A stretch of DNA of 8,051 bases, from the NCBI GenBank assembly GCA_937858255.1, contig CALLZQ010000316.1:1-8051 (forward strand), written 5' to 3'. The notes under the pieces are model-generated. The model saw only the letters and a list, made by a program, of their open reading frames with translations, was not told the origin of the DNA and made no database searches. Shown piece by piece: positions 1-6,987 of the stretch. This DNA is from an uncultured Tabrizicola sp. (GTDB lineage Bacteria > Pseudomonadota > Alphaproteobacteria > Rhodobacterales > Rhodobacteraceae). The first letter of the stretch is position 1, and each line of letters begins with the position of its first letter. A program made the position numbers and the translations under genes.

Positions 1-32
1 CGATAATGGAGCGCAAGGTCTGGCAATTGGGG

Positions 33-63
33 TTGACCTTCCCAATACTGGAACCCTTATCTG
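33..63 (+). promoter_or_regulatory. CueR-type copper-responsive promoter/operator of copA
   Basis: A -35 element TTGACC (33-38) is followed, after a 19-bp spacer, by a weak -10 TATCTG (58-63). The overlong spacer is the hallmark of promoters that MerR-family activators open by untwisting DNA. Inside it lies the dyad TTCC-N7-GGAA (39-53), and the left arm ACCTTCCC matches the known CueR/HmrR operator core of copA promoters. The right arm departs from the ideal: after GGAA it reads CCC instead of GGT, so the outer dyad is imperfect. The site ends 22 bases before the copA start codon, and the linked cueR-like gene encodes the probable regulator. Assignment rests on motif and spacing, not on binding data. 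Confidence 0.8.
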
Positions 64-85
64 GGCCAGAGGAAAGGATCTTGCC

Positions 86-2572
86 ATGCCCCTCTCATCC
101 CAGCCCCTCACATCCCCGACGGAGCGACACCCCTTGCCCCCGGCCGTTACCCCACCCGATCCGGCGGTGCCGACCCAACGCATACGCCTGTCGCTTGAGG
201 GGATGAGCTGCGCCTCTTGTGTGGGCCGGGTCGAGCGGGCGTTGCGGGCAGTCGAGGGGGTGACAGAGGCGGCGGTCAATCTGGGCACCGAGGCGGCAGA
301 GGTCCGGTTCCGGTCGCCCGCCGATCTGGCGCAGATGGCGGCGGCGGTCGAGCGGTCGGGTTATCATCTGCGGGAAGAGACTGTGACGCTGGAGGTCGAG
401 GGCATGACCTGTGCCGCCTGCACCGGCAGGGTCGAGCGGGTTTTGCGCGCGCAGACCGGCGTGACCGGGGCCGAGGCCAATCTGGCGATGCGCCGGGCGC
501 GTGTCACTGTGCTGGCCGGAACCGATCCGGCGGCGCTGGCGGCGGCGGTCAGCCGGGCGGGCTATGCCGCGCATGTGCAGGGCGATAACGCGCAACAGGC
601 CCCGGATGAGGGGGCGGTCCTGCGGCGCGATACGCTGATCGCGGCGACGCTGACCCTGCCTGTCTTCGTGACCGAGATGGGCGGGCATGTGATCCCGACA
701 TTTCATCACTGGCTGGTGGGGCAGGTCGGGCTTTGGCCGCTGTGGTTCGGGCAATTCCTGCTGTCGACGCTGGTGCTGGCCTTTCCGGGGCGGCGGTTCC
801 TGACCAAGGGGCTGCCAGCGCTGTGGCGCGGCGGGCCGGATATGAACAGCCTGGTGGCCGTCGGCACGCTCTCGGCCTGGGCCTATTCCTCGCTGGTGCT
901 GTTCGTGCCGGGGCTGATTCCTGCGGCGTCTCGCGCGGTCTATTTCGAGGCGGCAGCGGTGATCGTGACGCTGATCCTCTTGGGGCGGATTCTGGAGGCG
1001 CGGGCGCGCGGCAAGGCCGGGGCGGCGATCTCGCGGCTGGTGCGGCTGCAACCCCGGACGGCACGGGTGATCGGCACGGACGGGTCGCTGGCAGAGCGTC
1101 CGATTGCCGAACTGGTCCCGGGTCTGCGGGTGCAGTTGCGCCCGGGCGAGCGGGTGCCGGTCGACGGTGTGGTGATCGAGGGCCAGACGTCCATCGACGA
1201 ATCGATGCTGACGGGCGAGCCGCTGCCCGTGGCCAAAGCAGCGGGAGACCGGGTGACGGCGGGCACGGTCAATGGCGGTGGCGGCCTCGTCATCGAGATC
1301 AGGCAGGTGGGGGCGGATACCGTTCTCGCCCGCATTGCCGCGATGGTCGAAGAGGCGCAGGGCGGCAAGCTGCCGGTGCAGGCGCTGGTCGACAAGGGGA
1401 CCTTGTGGTTTGTCCCGGTGGTCATGGGCCTGGCGCTCATGACGGCGCTGGTCTGGCTGGCGGTTGGCCCCGGGTTGGCCGAGGCGCTGGTGGCCGGGGT
1501 GTCGGTCCTGATCATCGCCTGCCCCTGTGCCATGGGTCTGGCGACGCCGGTCTCCATTCTGGTCGGTACGGGCCGGGCGGCGGAGATGGGGGTGCTCTTT
1601 CGGCGCGGCGAGGCGATGCAGCGGCTGGCCGAGGTCGACCGGGTGGCATTTGACAAGACCGGCACGCTGACCGAGGGGCATCCGGTGGTGCAAGAGGTCT
1701 ATGGCGAGGGTATCCTGCCGCTGGCGGCGGCGGTCGAGCGGGGCTCTGAACACCCGCTGGCGCAGGCAGTTCTGACGGCGGCTGAGGGGATGGCGAACGA
1801 GGGGGCGGTGATCCCCGAGACCAAGGGCTTTACCGCCCGCCCCGGGTTCGGTGCCGAAGCGATGGTCGGGGGACGCCGGATTGCCGTCGGGGCCGCGCGG
1901 ATGTTCGATGCCGTGCCTGCCGACCTTTCGGCCAAGGCCGAAGCCGCAGCGGCCAAGGGGCAGTCGGTGCTGTTTGTCGCCGAAGACGGCGCGGTGCGGG
2001 GTCTGATCACCGTGGCCGACCCGGTCAAGCCCCACGCGGCCCGCGCGATCACCGCCCTACATGGGATGGGGATCAAGACGGCGATGATCTCGGGTGACAC
2101 GCCGGCGGCCGCGGCGGTCATCGGCGCTTCACTGGGAATGACCGAGGTGCAGGGCGGCGTCCTGCCCGAGGGCAAGCTGGCGGCGATACGCGACATGGGG
2201 CCGGGGACGGCCTTTGTCGGGGACGGGATCAATGATGCCCCGGCCCTTGCGGCGGCGGGCGTGGGGATCGCAATGGGCACCGGCACCGCTGTGGCGATCG
2301 GGGCAGGCGGTGTGGTGCTGATGACCGGCGATCCGCTGGCGGGGGGCGATTGCGTGCGGATCGGTCGGGCGACACTGCGCAATATCCGCCAGAATCTGCT
2401 GTGGGCCTTTGGCTATAACGCGGCGCTGATTCCGGTTGCCGCCGGGGTGCTGGTGCCCTTTGGCGGCCCGCAACTCTCGCCCATGCTGGCGGCGGGGGCG
2501 ATGGCGCTGTCTTCGGTCTTTGTCCTGTCAAACGCATTGCGGCTGCGCGCCGTCCGGGGGATTTCCGAATGA
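86..2572 (+). CDS. copA: Cu(I)-exporting P1B-1-type ATPase CopA
   Basis: Inner-membrane pump that uses ATP to export Cu(I) from the cytoplasm. The 828-residue product has two N-terminal metal-binding domains with GMSCASC (39-45) and GMTCAAC (106-112). The actuator loop TGE is at 376-378, the membrane copper site CPC at 479-481 and the phosphorylated Asp in DKTGT at 523. The P1B-specific HP dipeptide is at 556-557, SGD at 669-671 and the hinge GDGIND at 712-717. The last two membrane helices carry the YN (777-778) and MxxSS (806-810) signatures that define Cu(I)-type pumps, so Zn/Cd or Co specificity is unlikely. The ATG at 86 has AAAGGA seven bases upstream and sits just below the copper promoter. 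The first 30 or so residues are a Pro/Ser/Thr-rich extension before the first domain. The stop codon overlaps the start of the MerR-type gene. No key residue is missing. Confidence 0.97.
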   Translation: MPLSSQPLTSPTERHPLPPAVTPPDPAVPTQRIRLSLEGMSCASCVGRVERALRAVEGVTEAAVNLGTEAAEVRFRSPADLAQMAAAVERSGYHLREETVTLEVEGMTCAACTGRVERVLRAQTGVTGAEANLAMRRARVTVLAGTDPAALAAAVSRAGYAAHVQGDNAQQAPDEGAVLRRDTLIAATLTLPVFVTEMGGHVIPTFHHWLVGQVGLWPLWFGQFLLSTLVLAFPGRRFLTKGLPALWRGGPDMNSLVAVGTLSAWAYSSLVLFVPGLIPAASRAVYFEAAAVIVTLILLGRILEARARGKAGAAISRLVRLQPRTARVIGTDGSLAERPIAELVPGLRVQLRPGERVPVDGVVIEGQTSIDESMLTGEPLPVAKAAGDRVTAGTVNGGGGLVIEIRQVGADTVLARIAAMVEEAQGGKLPVQALVDKGTLWFVPVVMGLALMTALVWLAVGPGLAEALVAGVSVLIIACPCAMGLATPVSILVGTGRAAEMGVLFRRGEAMQRLAEVDRVAFDKTGTLTEGHPVVQEVYGEGILPLAAAVERGSEHPLAQAVLTAAEGMANEGAVIPETKGFTARPGFGAEAMVGGRRIAVGAARMFDAVPADLSAKAEAAAAKGQSVLFVAEDGAVRGLITVADPVKPHAARAITALHGMGIKTAMISGDTPAAAAVIGASLGMTEVQGGVLPEGKLAAIRDMGPGTAFVGDGINDAPALAAAGVGIAMGTGTAVAIGAGGVVLMTGDPLAGGDCVRIGRATLRNIRQNLLWAFGYNAALIPVAAGVLVPFGGPQLSPMLAAGAMALSSVFVLSNALRLRAVRGISE

Positions 2573-2979
2573 ACATCAAGGATGTCGCCGAACGCGCCGG
2601 CCTGCCGGCCAAAACCATCCGCTATTATGAAGAGATCGGCCTGATCCGCCCGTTGCGCAGCGCCAATGGCTACCGAGCCTTTCGCGACAGTGATCTGCAC
2701 AAGCTGGCCTTTCTGGCGCGGGCGCGGGGGCTGGGCTTTACCATCGAGGATTGCCGCAAGCTCTTGGCGCTTTATGAGGATCGGGGTCGCGCCAGTGCGG
2801 ATGTCAAGGCGCTGGCCGAGGCGCATCTGACCCAGATCGCGGCCAAGATCGCCGAGCTGCGGGCGATGGAGGAAACGCTGAGCCATCTGGTCCATGCCTG
2901 TGCCGGCGATGACCGGCCCGATTGCCCGATCCTGAAAGGGCTGGAAACCGGGGCAGAGACCGGTTGCTGCGGGGCCTGA
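2569..2979 (+). CDS. cueR: CueR/HmrR-like copper-sensing MerR-family regulator
   Basis: Cytoplasmic dimeric transcription activator that senses Cu(I) and remodels the long-spacer copA promoter. The 136-residue protein starts with a MerR winged-helix domain (1-70; [20 protein letters not shown] and NGYR). A long dimerisation helix (about 79-109) and a metal-binding loop [10 protein letters not shown] follow. C111 and C119 are spaced as Cys112/Cys120 of E. coli CueR. Ser76 matches the CueR Ser77 that marks monovalent-metal sensors, where ZntR-type divalent sensors have Cys. A C-terminal CC pair (133-134) is also present, as in E. coli CueR. The ATG overlaps the copA stop by 4 bp (ATGA), implying one transcript and coupled translation. 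The regulator is therefore probably induced with the pump. Family is certain; Cu(I), possibly also Ag(I) or Au(I), is inferred from these residues and the linkage. Confidence 0.93.
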   Translation: MNIKDVAERAGLPAKTIRYYEEIGLIRPLRSANGYRAFRDSDLHKLAFLARARGLGFTIEDCRKLLALYEDRGRASADVKALAEAHLTQIAAKIAELRAMEETLSHLVHACAGDDRPDCPILKGLETGAETGCCGA

Positions 2980-2989
2980 ACCCGCGCGC

Positions 2990-3019
2990 AAAGAGAAACC
3001 CCGCGCCACAGGCGCGGGG
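2990..3019 (-). terminator. Intrinsic terminator of tkt
   Basis: A perfect 9-bp stem, CCCCGCGCC (2999-3007) and GGCGCGGGG (3011-3019), closes a 3-base loop. Read on the - strand, the hairpin is followed by TTTCTCTTT (complement of 2990-2998), a good U-rich tail. It lies about 50 bases past the tkt stop codon. On the + strand it is followed only by CAAATTTCTTG, so it may stop cueR transcripts less efficiently. Confidence 0.75.
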
Positions 3020-3020
3020 C

Positions 3021-3064
3021 AAATTTCTTGCAAGAAATTTGGCCGGAGGTCTGAGATCTCCGGC
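3021..3064. repeat. Two adjacent inverted repeats between cueR and tkt
   Basis: Next to the terminator hairpin lies a perfect 20-bp palindrome at 3021-3040 (arms AAATTTCTTG and CAAGAAATTT, no loop). It is followed by a 7+7 inverted repeat, GCCGGAG (3042-3048) and CTCCGGC (3058-3064). The AT-rich palindrome stands out from its GC-rich surroundings. Together with the terminator, nearly the whole gap between the two converging genes is symmetric. It may be a second terminator set for the + strand or a dispersed intergenic repeat; which one cannot be decided from this window. Confidence 0.6.
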
Positions 3065-3070
3065 GCGGGC

Positions 3071-5086
3071 TCAGAGCAGCGCCTTGGCCTTGGCGGCGGT
3101 GGCTTCGGCGGTGGTGCCGGATTCCTGGTAAAGCCGGTCATAGGGGGCCGAGGGGCCAAAACTGGGCATTCCCACGAAAACGGCCTTGGTGTCCTTGCCG
3201 CGCTCACCCAAGAGCCAGCGATCCCAGCCCTGACGCACGCCCGCCTCAATGGCGATGCGCACCGGTCCACCCGGTAGCACCTTTTTGCGATAGGCCTCAT
3301 CGGCTTGGGCAAAGAGTTCCATGGAGGGCATGGACACGACGCGGGTGCCGATCCCCTCAGCCTCAAGCAGATCGCGCGCCTTCATCGCAACCTCTACCTC
3401 AGACCCGGTGCCCATCAGGATCACCTGACGCTTGCCGGTCGCCTCGGCCAGCACATAGGCGCCCTTGGCCGAGAGGTTCTGATTGCTGTGGGTCTTGCGC
3501 ACGGCAGGCAGGTTCTGCCGGCTGAGTGCCATCACCGATGGCGTGGCCTTTTGCGACAACGCCAGTTCCCAGCATTCGGCGGTTTCGACCAGATCGGCAG
3601 GGCGGAACACCAGCGTATTCGGCGTGGCCCGGCTGATCGCCAGATGCTCGACCGTCTGGTGGGTGGGGCCATCCTCGCCCAGACCGATCGAATCGTGGGT
3701 CATGACATAGACCACCGGCAGGCCCATCAGCGCCGAGAGGCGCATCGAGGGGCGGGCATAGTCGGTAAAGGCCATGAAGGTGCCCGAATAGGGCCGCACG
3801 CCGCCATGGAGCGCCATGCCGTTCATCGCGGCGGCCATGCCATGCTCACGAATCCCGTAATAGACATAGCGGCCCTTGCGATCCTCGGGCGAGAAGGTGC
3901 CAAGGTCCGGCGTCTTGGTGTTGTTCGAACCGGTCAGGTCGGCAGAGCCGGCCATGGTCTCGGTCATCACCGGATTGACCACCGCCAAGACCTTTTCGCT
4001 GGCCGAGCGGGTGGCGAGCTTGGGCGCATCGGCAGCCGCCTGCTTTTTCAAAGCGCGGATGACATTGCCGAGTTTGGCGGGCGCCTCGCCGGCGAAGATG
4101 CGGGCGAACTCGGCTTGCTTCGCTGGGGACAGGGCCGCCAGACGGCCCTCCCACGCGGCGCGGGCCTCGGCGCCACGGCGGCCGACGCCTTCCCACCAGG
4201 TTTTCACCTCGGCCGGCACCTCAAATGGGCCATAGGGCCAGCCATAGGCCTCTTTGGCAGCCTGAAGCTGGGCCTTGTCGGTCAGCGCGCCATGGCCCTT
4301 GGAGGTGTCCTGTGCGGCGTGGCCGATGGCGATATGGGTCTTGCACGCGATCATCGCCGGGCCGGCACTGGCCTTGGCGGCGGTAATCGCGCGGTCGATA
4401 TCCTCGGGGTCGTGGCCGTCGCAAGAGAACACGTCCCAGCCCGAAGCGGCAAAGCGGGCCTTCTGATCGGTGACATCGGCAATCGAGACCTTGCCGTCGA
4501 TGGTGATGCCATTGTCATCCCACAGGACGATCAGCCGCGACAGGCGCTGCTTGCCCGCCAGACCGATGGCCTCTTGGCTGACGCCTTCCATCAGGCAGCC
4601 GTCGCCGGCGATGACATAGGTGTAATGGTCCTGGACCTTGGCCCCCCAGCGGGCGCGCAGATGCTCTTCGGCCATGGCAAAGCCGACGGCGTTGGAAATG
4701 CCCTGACCCAGCGGGCCGGTGGTGGTCTCGACCCCCGAGACATGGCCATATTCCGGGTGGCCGGCGGTGATGGCGCCCCATTGACGGAAGTTCTTGATCT
4801 GATCCAGCGTCACATCGGCATAGCCGGTCAGATGCAGCAGCGAATAGATCAGCATCGAGCCATGGCCGGCCGACAGGATGAACCGGTCACGGTCCGGCCA
4901 GCGGGGGGCCGAGGCGTCGAACTTCAGATGTTTCGAGAACAACACCGTGGCGACATCGGCCATGCCCATCGGCATGCCGGAATGGCCAGAATTGGCGGCG
5001 GCGACGGCATCGAGCGTCAGCGTGCGGATGGCGGTGGCGCGCATCCAGTGGTCGGGATGGCGGTCGCGGAGGGTCTGGATGTCCAA
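3071..5086 (-). CDS. tkt: Transketolase
   Basis: Thiamine-diphosphate enzyme that moves two-carbon ketol units between sugar phosphates in the pentose phosphate pathway, and in the Calvin cycle where one exists. At 671 residues it is close to the usual family length and complete. The TPP domain shows GHGSM (74-78), GPLGQG (124-129) and the cofactor motif GDGCLMEG...WDDN (161-192). The pyrimidine domain has the catalytic Glu in GIREHGM (E414) and [14 protein letters not shown] (464-477). The C-terminal domain (about 555-671) contains GTGSEVE and ends in AKALL. The start codon is TTG (5084-5086), preceded by AAGGA at eight bases. It gives the expected N-terminus ([22 protein letters not shown]), and the first in-frame ATG is 14 codons later, inside conserved sequence. 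The gene is divergent from the zauP-like gene and convergent with cueR. Which of several paralogues it is in the genome cannot be told. Confidence 0.97.
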   Translation of the reverse strand: MDIQTLRDRHPDHWMRATAIRTLTLDAVAAANSGHSGMPMGMADVATVLFSKHLKFDASAPRWPDRDRFILSAGHGSMLIYSLLHLTGYADVTLDQIKNFRQWGAITAGHPEYGHVSGVETTTGPLGQGISNAVGFAMAEEHLRARWGAKVQDHYTYVIAGDGCLMEGVSQEAIGLAGKQRLSRLIVLWDDNGITIDGKVSIADVTDQKARFAASGWDVFSCDGHDPEDIDRAITAAKASAGPAMIACKTHIAIGHAAQDTSKGHGALTDKAQLQAAKEAYGWPYGPFEVPAEVKTWWEGVGRRGAEARAAWEGRLAALSPAKQAEFARIFAGEAPAKLGNVIRALKKQAAADAPKLATRSASEKVLAVVNPVMTETMAGSADLTGSNNTKTPDLGTFSPEDRKGRYVYYGIREHGMAAAMNGMALHGGVRPYSGTFMAFTDYARPSMRLSALMGLPVVYVMTHDSIGLGEDGPTHQTVEHLAISRATPNTLVFRPADLVETAECWELALSQKATPSVMALSRQNLPAVRKTHSNQNLSAKGAYVLAEATGKRQVILMGTGSEVEVAMKARDLLEAEGIGTRVVSMPSMELFAQADEAYRKKVLPGGPVRIAIEAGVRQGWDRWLLGERGKDTKAVFVGMPSFGPSAPYDRLYQESGTTAEATAAKAKALL

Positions 5087-5155
5087 AGCCGGTTTCCTTC
5101 AGCTGCGGTGGGATTGGGCGTTCCTTACCACCCCCGGCGCCAAGTTCAAGCGCGC

Positions 5156-5176
5156 CTTGCAGGTGTGACCTGCAAG
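5156..5176. promoter_or_regulatory. 21-bp palindrome, candidate operator between divergent promoters
   Basis: CTTGCAGGT (5156-5164) and ACCTGCAAG (5168-5176) are perfect reverse complements around a 3-base centre GTG. The site lies upstream of both divergent genes, so it is not a terminator for either. It ends 3 bases before the + strand TTGACA (5180), and about 5 bases from a - strand CTTGAA-like -35 (complement of 5145-5150). That is a natural place for a dimeric regulator to act on both promoters. I do not recognise the cognate factor. Confidence 0.5.
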
Positions 5177-5179
5177 TGC

Positions 5180-5222
5180 TTGACAAAACAGGGCGGTGGA
5201 CATTTGCCGATTGCGCTATGAT
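5180..5222 (+). promoter_or_regulatory. Putative promoter elements for the zauP-like gene and zapA
   Basis: A perfect sigma-70 -35 hexamer TTGACA is at 5180-5185. At the usual 17-bp spacing the -10 position reads only TTTGCC, which is poor. A good -10-like TATGAT lies at 5217-5222, but 31 bases away, too far to pair with that -35. Either the real -10 is weak, as is common in Rhodobacterales, or two separate promoters overlap here. The start codon lies at 5327, implying a leader of roughly 100 bases or more. Confidence 0.35.
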
Positions 5223-5326
5223 CAGGCTTGACGCCGCCTGTCTCGATTCGCAGTCTGGGCGGGACAAGGCCAAACGGGCACCCTTGGGGTGCCGGGAAAC
5301 ACCGGGCTCACCGGGAAAGAGGGGGC

Positions 5327-5860
5327 ATGGACGATATTGCCGAACTGGAACGCCGGATCACCGCGGCGCTGATGCGCATCGATCGCGGTATTGATGCGGC
5401 CCGCGTGGCAGCGCCGGCACCCGAGATTGCGGCGGCGCCGGCTGAGCCGGCAGGGGGCACAGAGGAACTGGCCCGCCTGGCCGAGGCACTGGATGAAGAG
5501 CGCATGGTCACAGCCCAGTTGCAGGAACGGCTGCGGGCGTTGCGCGAAAAGGATGCCGCGGCGACCATGCCGCTTGAGGCCGAGATTGCCCGGCTGACCA
5601 AGCAGCTTGACGTGCAGGGCCTTGAAATGCAGCGGCTGAAAAAGACCGTGGTCTCGCTGCGCGAGCAATTGCGCGCCATGACCGAGGCGATGGCCGAAAA
5701 CCGGGTCGAGCCGCATCTGCTCAACAAGGCGATGCTGTCGGAACTGGAGGCGCTGCGGGCGCTGCGCTCGGCCGAGGCGGCTGAACTGGACGAGATCCTG
5801 ATGGCGCTGGATCCGCTGGCCGCGCCGGCGCTGAAAGAGGGGGCAGAGCAGGATGCCTGA
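5327..5860 (+). CDS. Coiled-coil protein upstream of zapA, ZauP-like
   Basis: The 177-residue soluble protein has no signal peptide or membrane segment. It consists of a short N-terminal helix (2-26), an Ala/Pro-rich linker (27-43), a long charged heptad-type coiled coil (about 46-124) and a second helical stretch (127-160). It overlaps zapA by 8 bp, so the two are co-transcribed and probably translationally coupled. In Caulobacter the gene directly upstream of zapA encodes ZauP, a coiled-coil partner that acts with ZapA to focus the FtsZ ring at midcell. Position and architecture fit that role here, but the assignment is by context, not by clear sequence motifs. The ATG at 5327 was chosen because of the purine-rich AAAGAGG just upstream and because coding-like sequence begins there. 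The frame remains open upstream to a TTG at 5228, but that stretch contains the leader hairpin. Confidence 0.7.
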   Translation: MDDIAELERRITAALMRIDRGIDAARVAAPAPEIAAAPAEPAGGTEELARLAEALDEERMVTAQLQERLRALREKDAAATMPLEAEIARLTKQLDVQGLEMQRLKKTVVSLREQLRAMTEAMAENRVEPHLLNKAMLSELEALRALRSAEAAELDEILMALDPLAAPALKEGAEQDA

Positions 5861-6224
5861 TGTAACCATCAATATCGGCGGGCGTGAGTTTCAGGTGTCA
5901 TGTCAAACGGGCGGAGAGCAATTTCTGCGCACCGCCGCCGGGATGATGAATACCGAGGCAGAAACCCAGGATTAGCAGGAGGGCCGTATCCCCGAGGCGC
6001 GGATGCTGCTGATGGCGGGGCTGATGCTGGCCGACAAGACGGCGGCGGTCGAGGGTGAATTGCGCCAGACCAAGGCCAGACTGGCCGAGATCGAGGGCCG
6101 TCCGGCGCCGGTCGCCGAAAAGGTCGAAGTGCCGGTGATTCCGCCGCAACTGCGCGAGACCCTGGCCGAGATTGCCGCAAGGGCCGAGGCTTTGGCCGAG
6201 CGGATCGAGGAAAGGACCGAATAG
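5853..6224 (+). pseudogene. zapA: zapA (FtsZ-ring protein) with in-frame TAG at codon 41
   Basis: ZapA is a small cytoplasmic protein that cross-links FtsZ filaments at the division site. The frame opens at ATG 5853 with the typical beta-strand start (VTINIGGREFQVSC) and continues to NTEAETQD, where a TAG stop occurs at 5973-5975. The same frame then resumes with QEGRIPEARMLLMAGLMLADKT, the conserved start of the ZapA helical region, and ends in a coiled-coil tail at TAG 6222-6224. Apart from codon 41 it would be a normal 123-codon gene; no shift or second stop is seen. The stop would leave a 40-residue N-terminal fragment lacking the dimer/tetramer helix. A product starting at ATG 6003 (GAGG five bases upstream) would have only the helix. 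A recent mutation or a sequencing error are both possible. The preceding coiled-coil gene is intact. Confidence 0.88.
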
Positions 6225-6251
6225 AAAAAGCCCGCGAAACGCGGGCTTTTC
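6225..6251. terminator. Bidirectional intrinsic terminator between zapA and grxD
   Basis: GCCCGCG (6230-6236) and CGCGGGC (6240-6246) form a 7-bp GC stem around an AAA loop. It is flanked by A-runs on the left (6225-6229) and T-runs on the right (6247-6250), so each strand gives a hairpin followed by U residues. It starts immediately after the zapA stop and lies about 25 bases beyond the grxD stop. It therefore fits as a shared terminator for the two converging transcripts. Confidence 0.9.
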
Positions 6252-6275
6252 AATATCTTGCGTGGCGAAGTTAAT

Positions 6276-6635
6276 TCAGCCGTTTGCTTCGCGGATCTTG
6301 TCGGCAGCCTCTTTGTTAAAGGCGACACCATTGGTTTCCAGCAGCGTGTCCAACTCGCCCGAGAGGGTCATCTCGGTGACAATATCGCAGCCGCCGACAA
6401 ACTCGCCCTTGACGTAAAGCTGCGGAATGGTCGGCCAGTCCGAGAAGTCCTTGATCCCCTGACGGATTTCCGGGTCGGCCAGCACGTTCACATCGGCGAA
6501 TTCCACGCCCATATAGTTCAGCACCCCGGCCACGCGGCTGGAAAAACCGCATTGCGGCATCATCTTGGTGCCCTTCATGAACAGCACCACGTCATTCTTG
6601 GCGATCGTTTCGCGGATCTGGTCTTGCGCGGTCAT
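6276..6635 (-). CDS. grxD: Monothiol CGFS glutaredoxin (Grx4/GrxD)
   Basis: Cytoplasmic monothiol glutaredoxin that binds a [2Fe-2S] cluster with glutathione and delivers or stores clusters, often as a complex with a BolA protein. The 119-residue product has the single glutaredoxin domain with the active site CGFS (29-32). The glutathione-binding Lys is at 21 (MKGTK), followed by WPTIPQ (67-72) and GGCD (81-84), all standard for the family. I start it at the ATG ending at 6635 because AAGG lies about nine bases upstream. An ATG three codons earlier (6644) directly abuts that ribosome-binding sequence and is less likely. The gene follows bolA by 34 bases on the same strand, so the pair probably shares a transcript, which fits their known physical partnership. 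Confidence 0.95.
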   Translation of the reverse strand: MTAQDQIRETIAKNDVVLFMKGTKMMPQCGFSSRVAGVLNYMGVEFADVNVLADPEIRQGIKDFSDWPTIPQLYVKGEFVGGCDIVTEMTLSGELDTLLETNGVAFNKEAADKIREANG

Positions 6636-6669
6636 CTCTTTCATCCTTTCAACGCGGCGGGGCCGCTGA

Positions 6670-6906
6670 TCAATCCGGGGCGCGGGTGGTCAGGGCCAGC
6701 GCGTGCAACTCACCCTGCGCGCCATCCATCTTGCCCTTGAGCGCGGCATAGACCGCGCGCTGTTGCTGCACCCGGTTCATGCCGCGAAACGAGGCATCCA
6801 CCACCTCGGCGGCGAAATGGGCGCCGTCATCCCCCTGCACGGTGATCTCGGCATTGGGGAAGCTCTCGCGGATCAAGGCTTCGATGTCGTGGGCTTCAAT
6901 GGCCAT
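6670..6906 (-). CDS. bolA: BolA-family protein (IbaG-like)
   Basis: Small 78-residue protein with the class II KH-like BolA fold, a partner of CGFS glutaredoxins in iron-sulfur cluster handling and iron sensing. Seen in the sequence are GDDGAHF (25-31), the helix motif [16 protein letters not shown] (41-56) and the family-invariant His in LHAL (H68), a likely cluster ligand. H30 may be a second. The RVQQQ form, rather than RVxRHR, resembles the IbaG branch more than classical E. coli BolA. The ATG at 6906 has GGAG eight bases upstream; longer starts would add a non-conserved Arg/Pro-rich tail. It lies between purL (81-base gap) and grxD (34-base gap), a gene order known in Rhodobacterales. 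A direct role as a transcription regulator, claimed for E. coli BolA, cannot be judged here. Confidence 0.92.
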   Translation of the reverse strand: MAIEAHDIEALIRESFPNAEITVQGDDGAHFAAEVVDASFRGMNRVQQQRAVYAALKGKMDGAQGELHALALTTRAPD

Positions 6907-6934
6907 GGTCCATGCTCCGGCTGGTCTCTGCCGA

Positions 6935-6963
6935 AATCTAGGCTGGGGACGGGGCGGCTGCAA
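6935..6963 (-). promoter_or_regulatory. Possible bolA-grxD promoter in the purL-bolA gap
   Basis: On the - strand, TTGCAG (complement of 6958-6963) and TAGATT (complement of 6935-6940) are separated by exactly 17 bases and lie about 30 bases upstream of the bolA start. The -10 matches consensus at four of six positions and the -35 at three, so this is weak evidence. It would let bolA and grxD be expressed independently of purL. Confidence 0.3.
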
Positions 6964-6987
6964 GGCCATGCCCCGGTTCCCGATGCC

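Larger units (their letters stand above)
5087..5326. other. Divergent intergenic region between tkt and the zauP-like gene
   Basis: This gap of 240 bases must hold the promoters of both neighbours. It contains the tkt ribosome-binding site (AAGGA on the - strand), a 21-bp palindrome (5156-5176), a + strand TTGACA (5180-5185) and a TATGAT hexamer (5217-5222). A small hairpin, GGCACCC-TTG-GGGTGCC (5277-5293), and three CCGGG repeats (5292, 5302, 5311) precede the zauP-like start. I see no convincing coding sequence or RNA gene in it. Confidence 0.6.

Noticed and set aside
6..206. Short open frame overlapping the copA promoter
   Set aside because: It runs through the CueR-type promoter and the copA start in another frame and shows no recognisable protein features.
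95..2035. 646-codon open frame on the - strand opposite copA
   Set aside because: Arg/Pro/His-rich shadow of CopA, which carries all of its family motifs on the + strand.
3305..5221. 638-codon open frame on the + strand opposite tkt
   Set aside because: The composition is Gly/Arg/His-rich and low in information, with no family motif. It is the mirror of the GC-biased third positions of an unmistakable transketolase.
5228..5326. Upstream extension of the zauP-like gene to a TTG
   Set aside because: The region contains a hairpin and repeats, lacks a suitable ribosome-binding site for the TTG, and the ATG at 5327 has a good one.
5219..5394. Leader peptide starting at ATG 5219
   Set aside because: It has no clear ribosome-binding site, overlaps the putative -10 hexamer and runs out of frame far into the zauP-like gene.
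6225..6275. 6S RNA gene next to zapA
   Set aside because: 6S RNA often lies beside zapA in other bacteria, but here only about 50 bases separate zapA and grxD and they are filled by a terminator hairpin.
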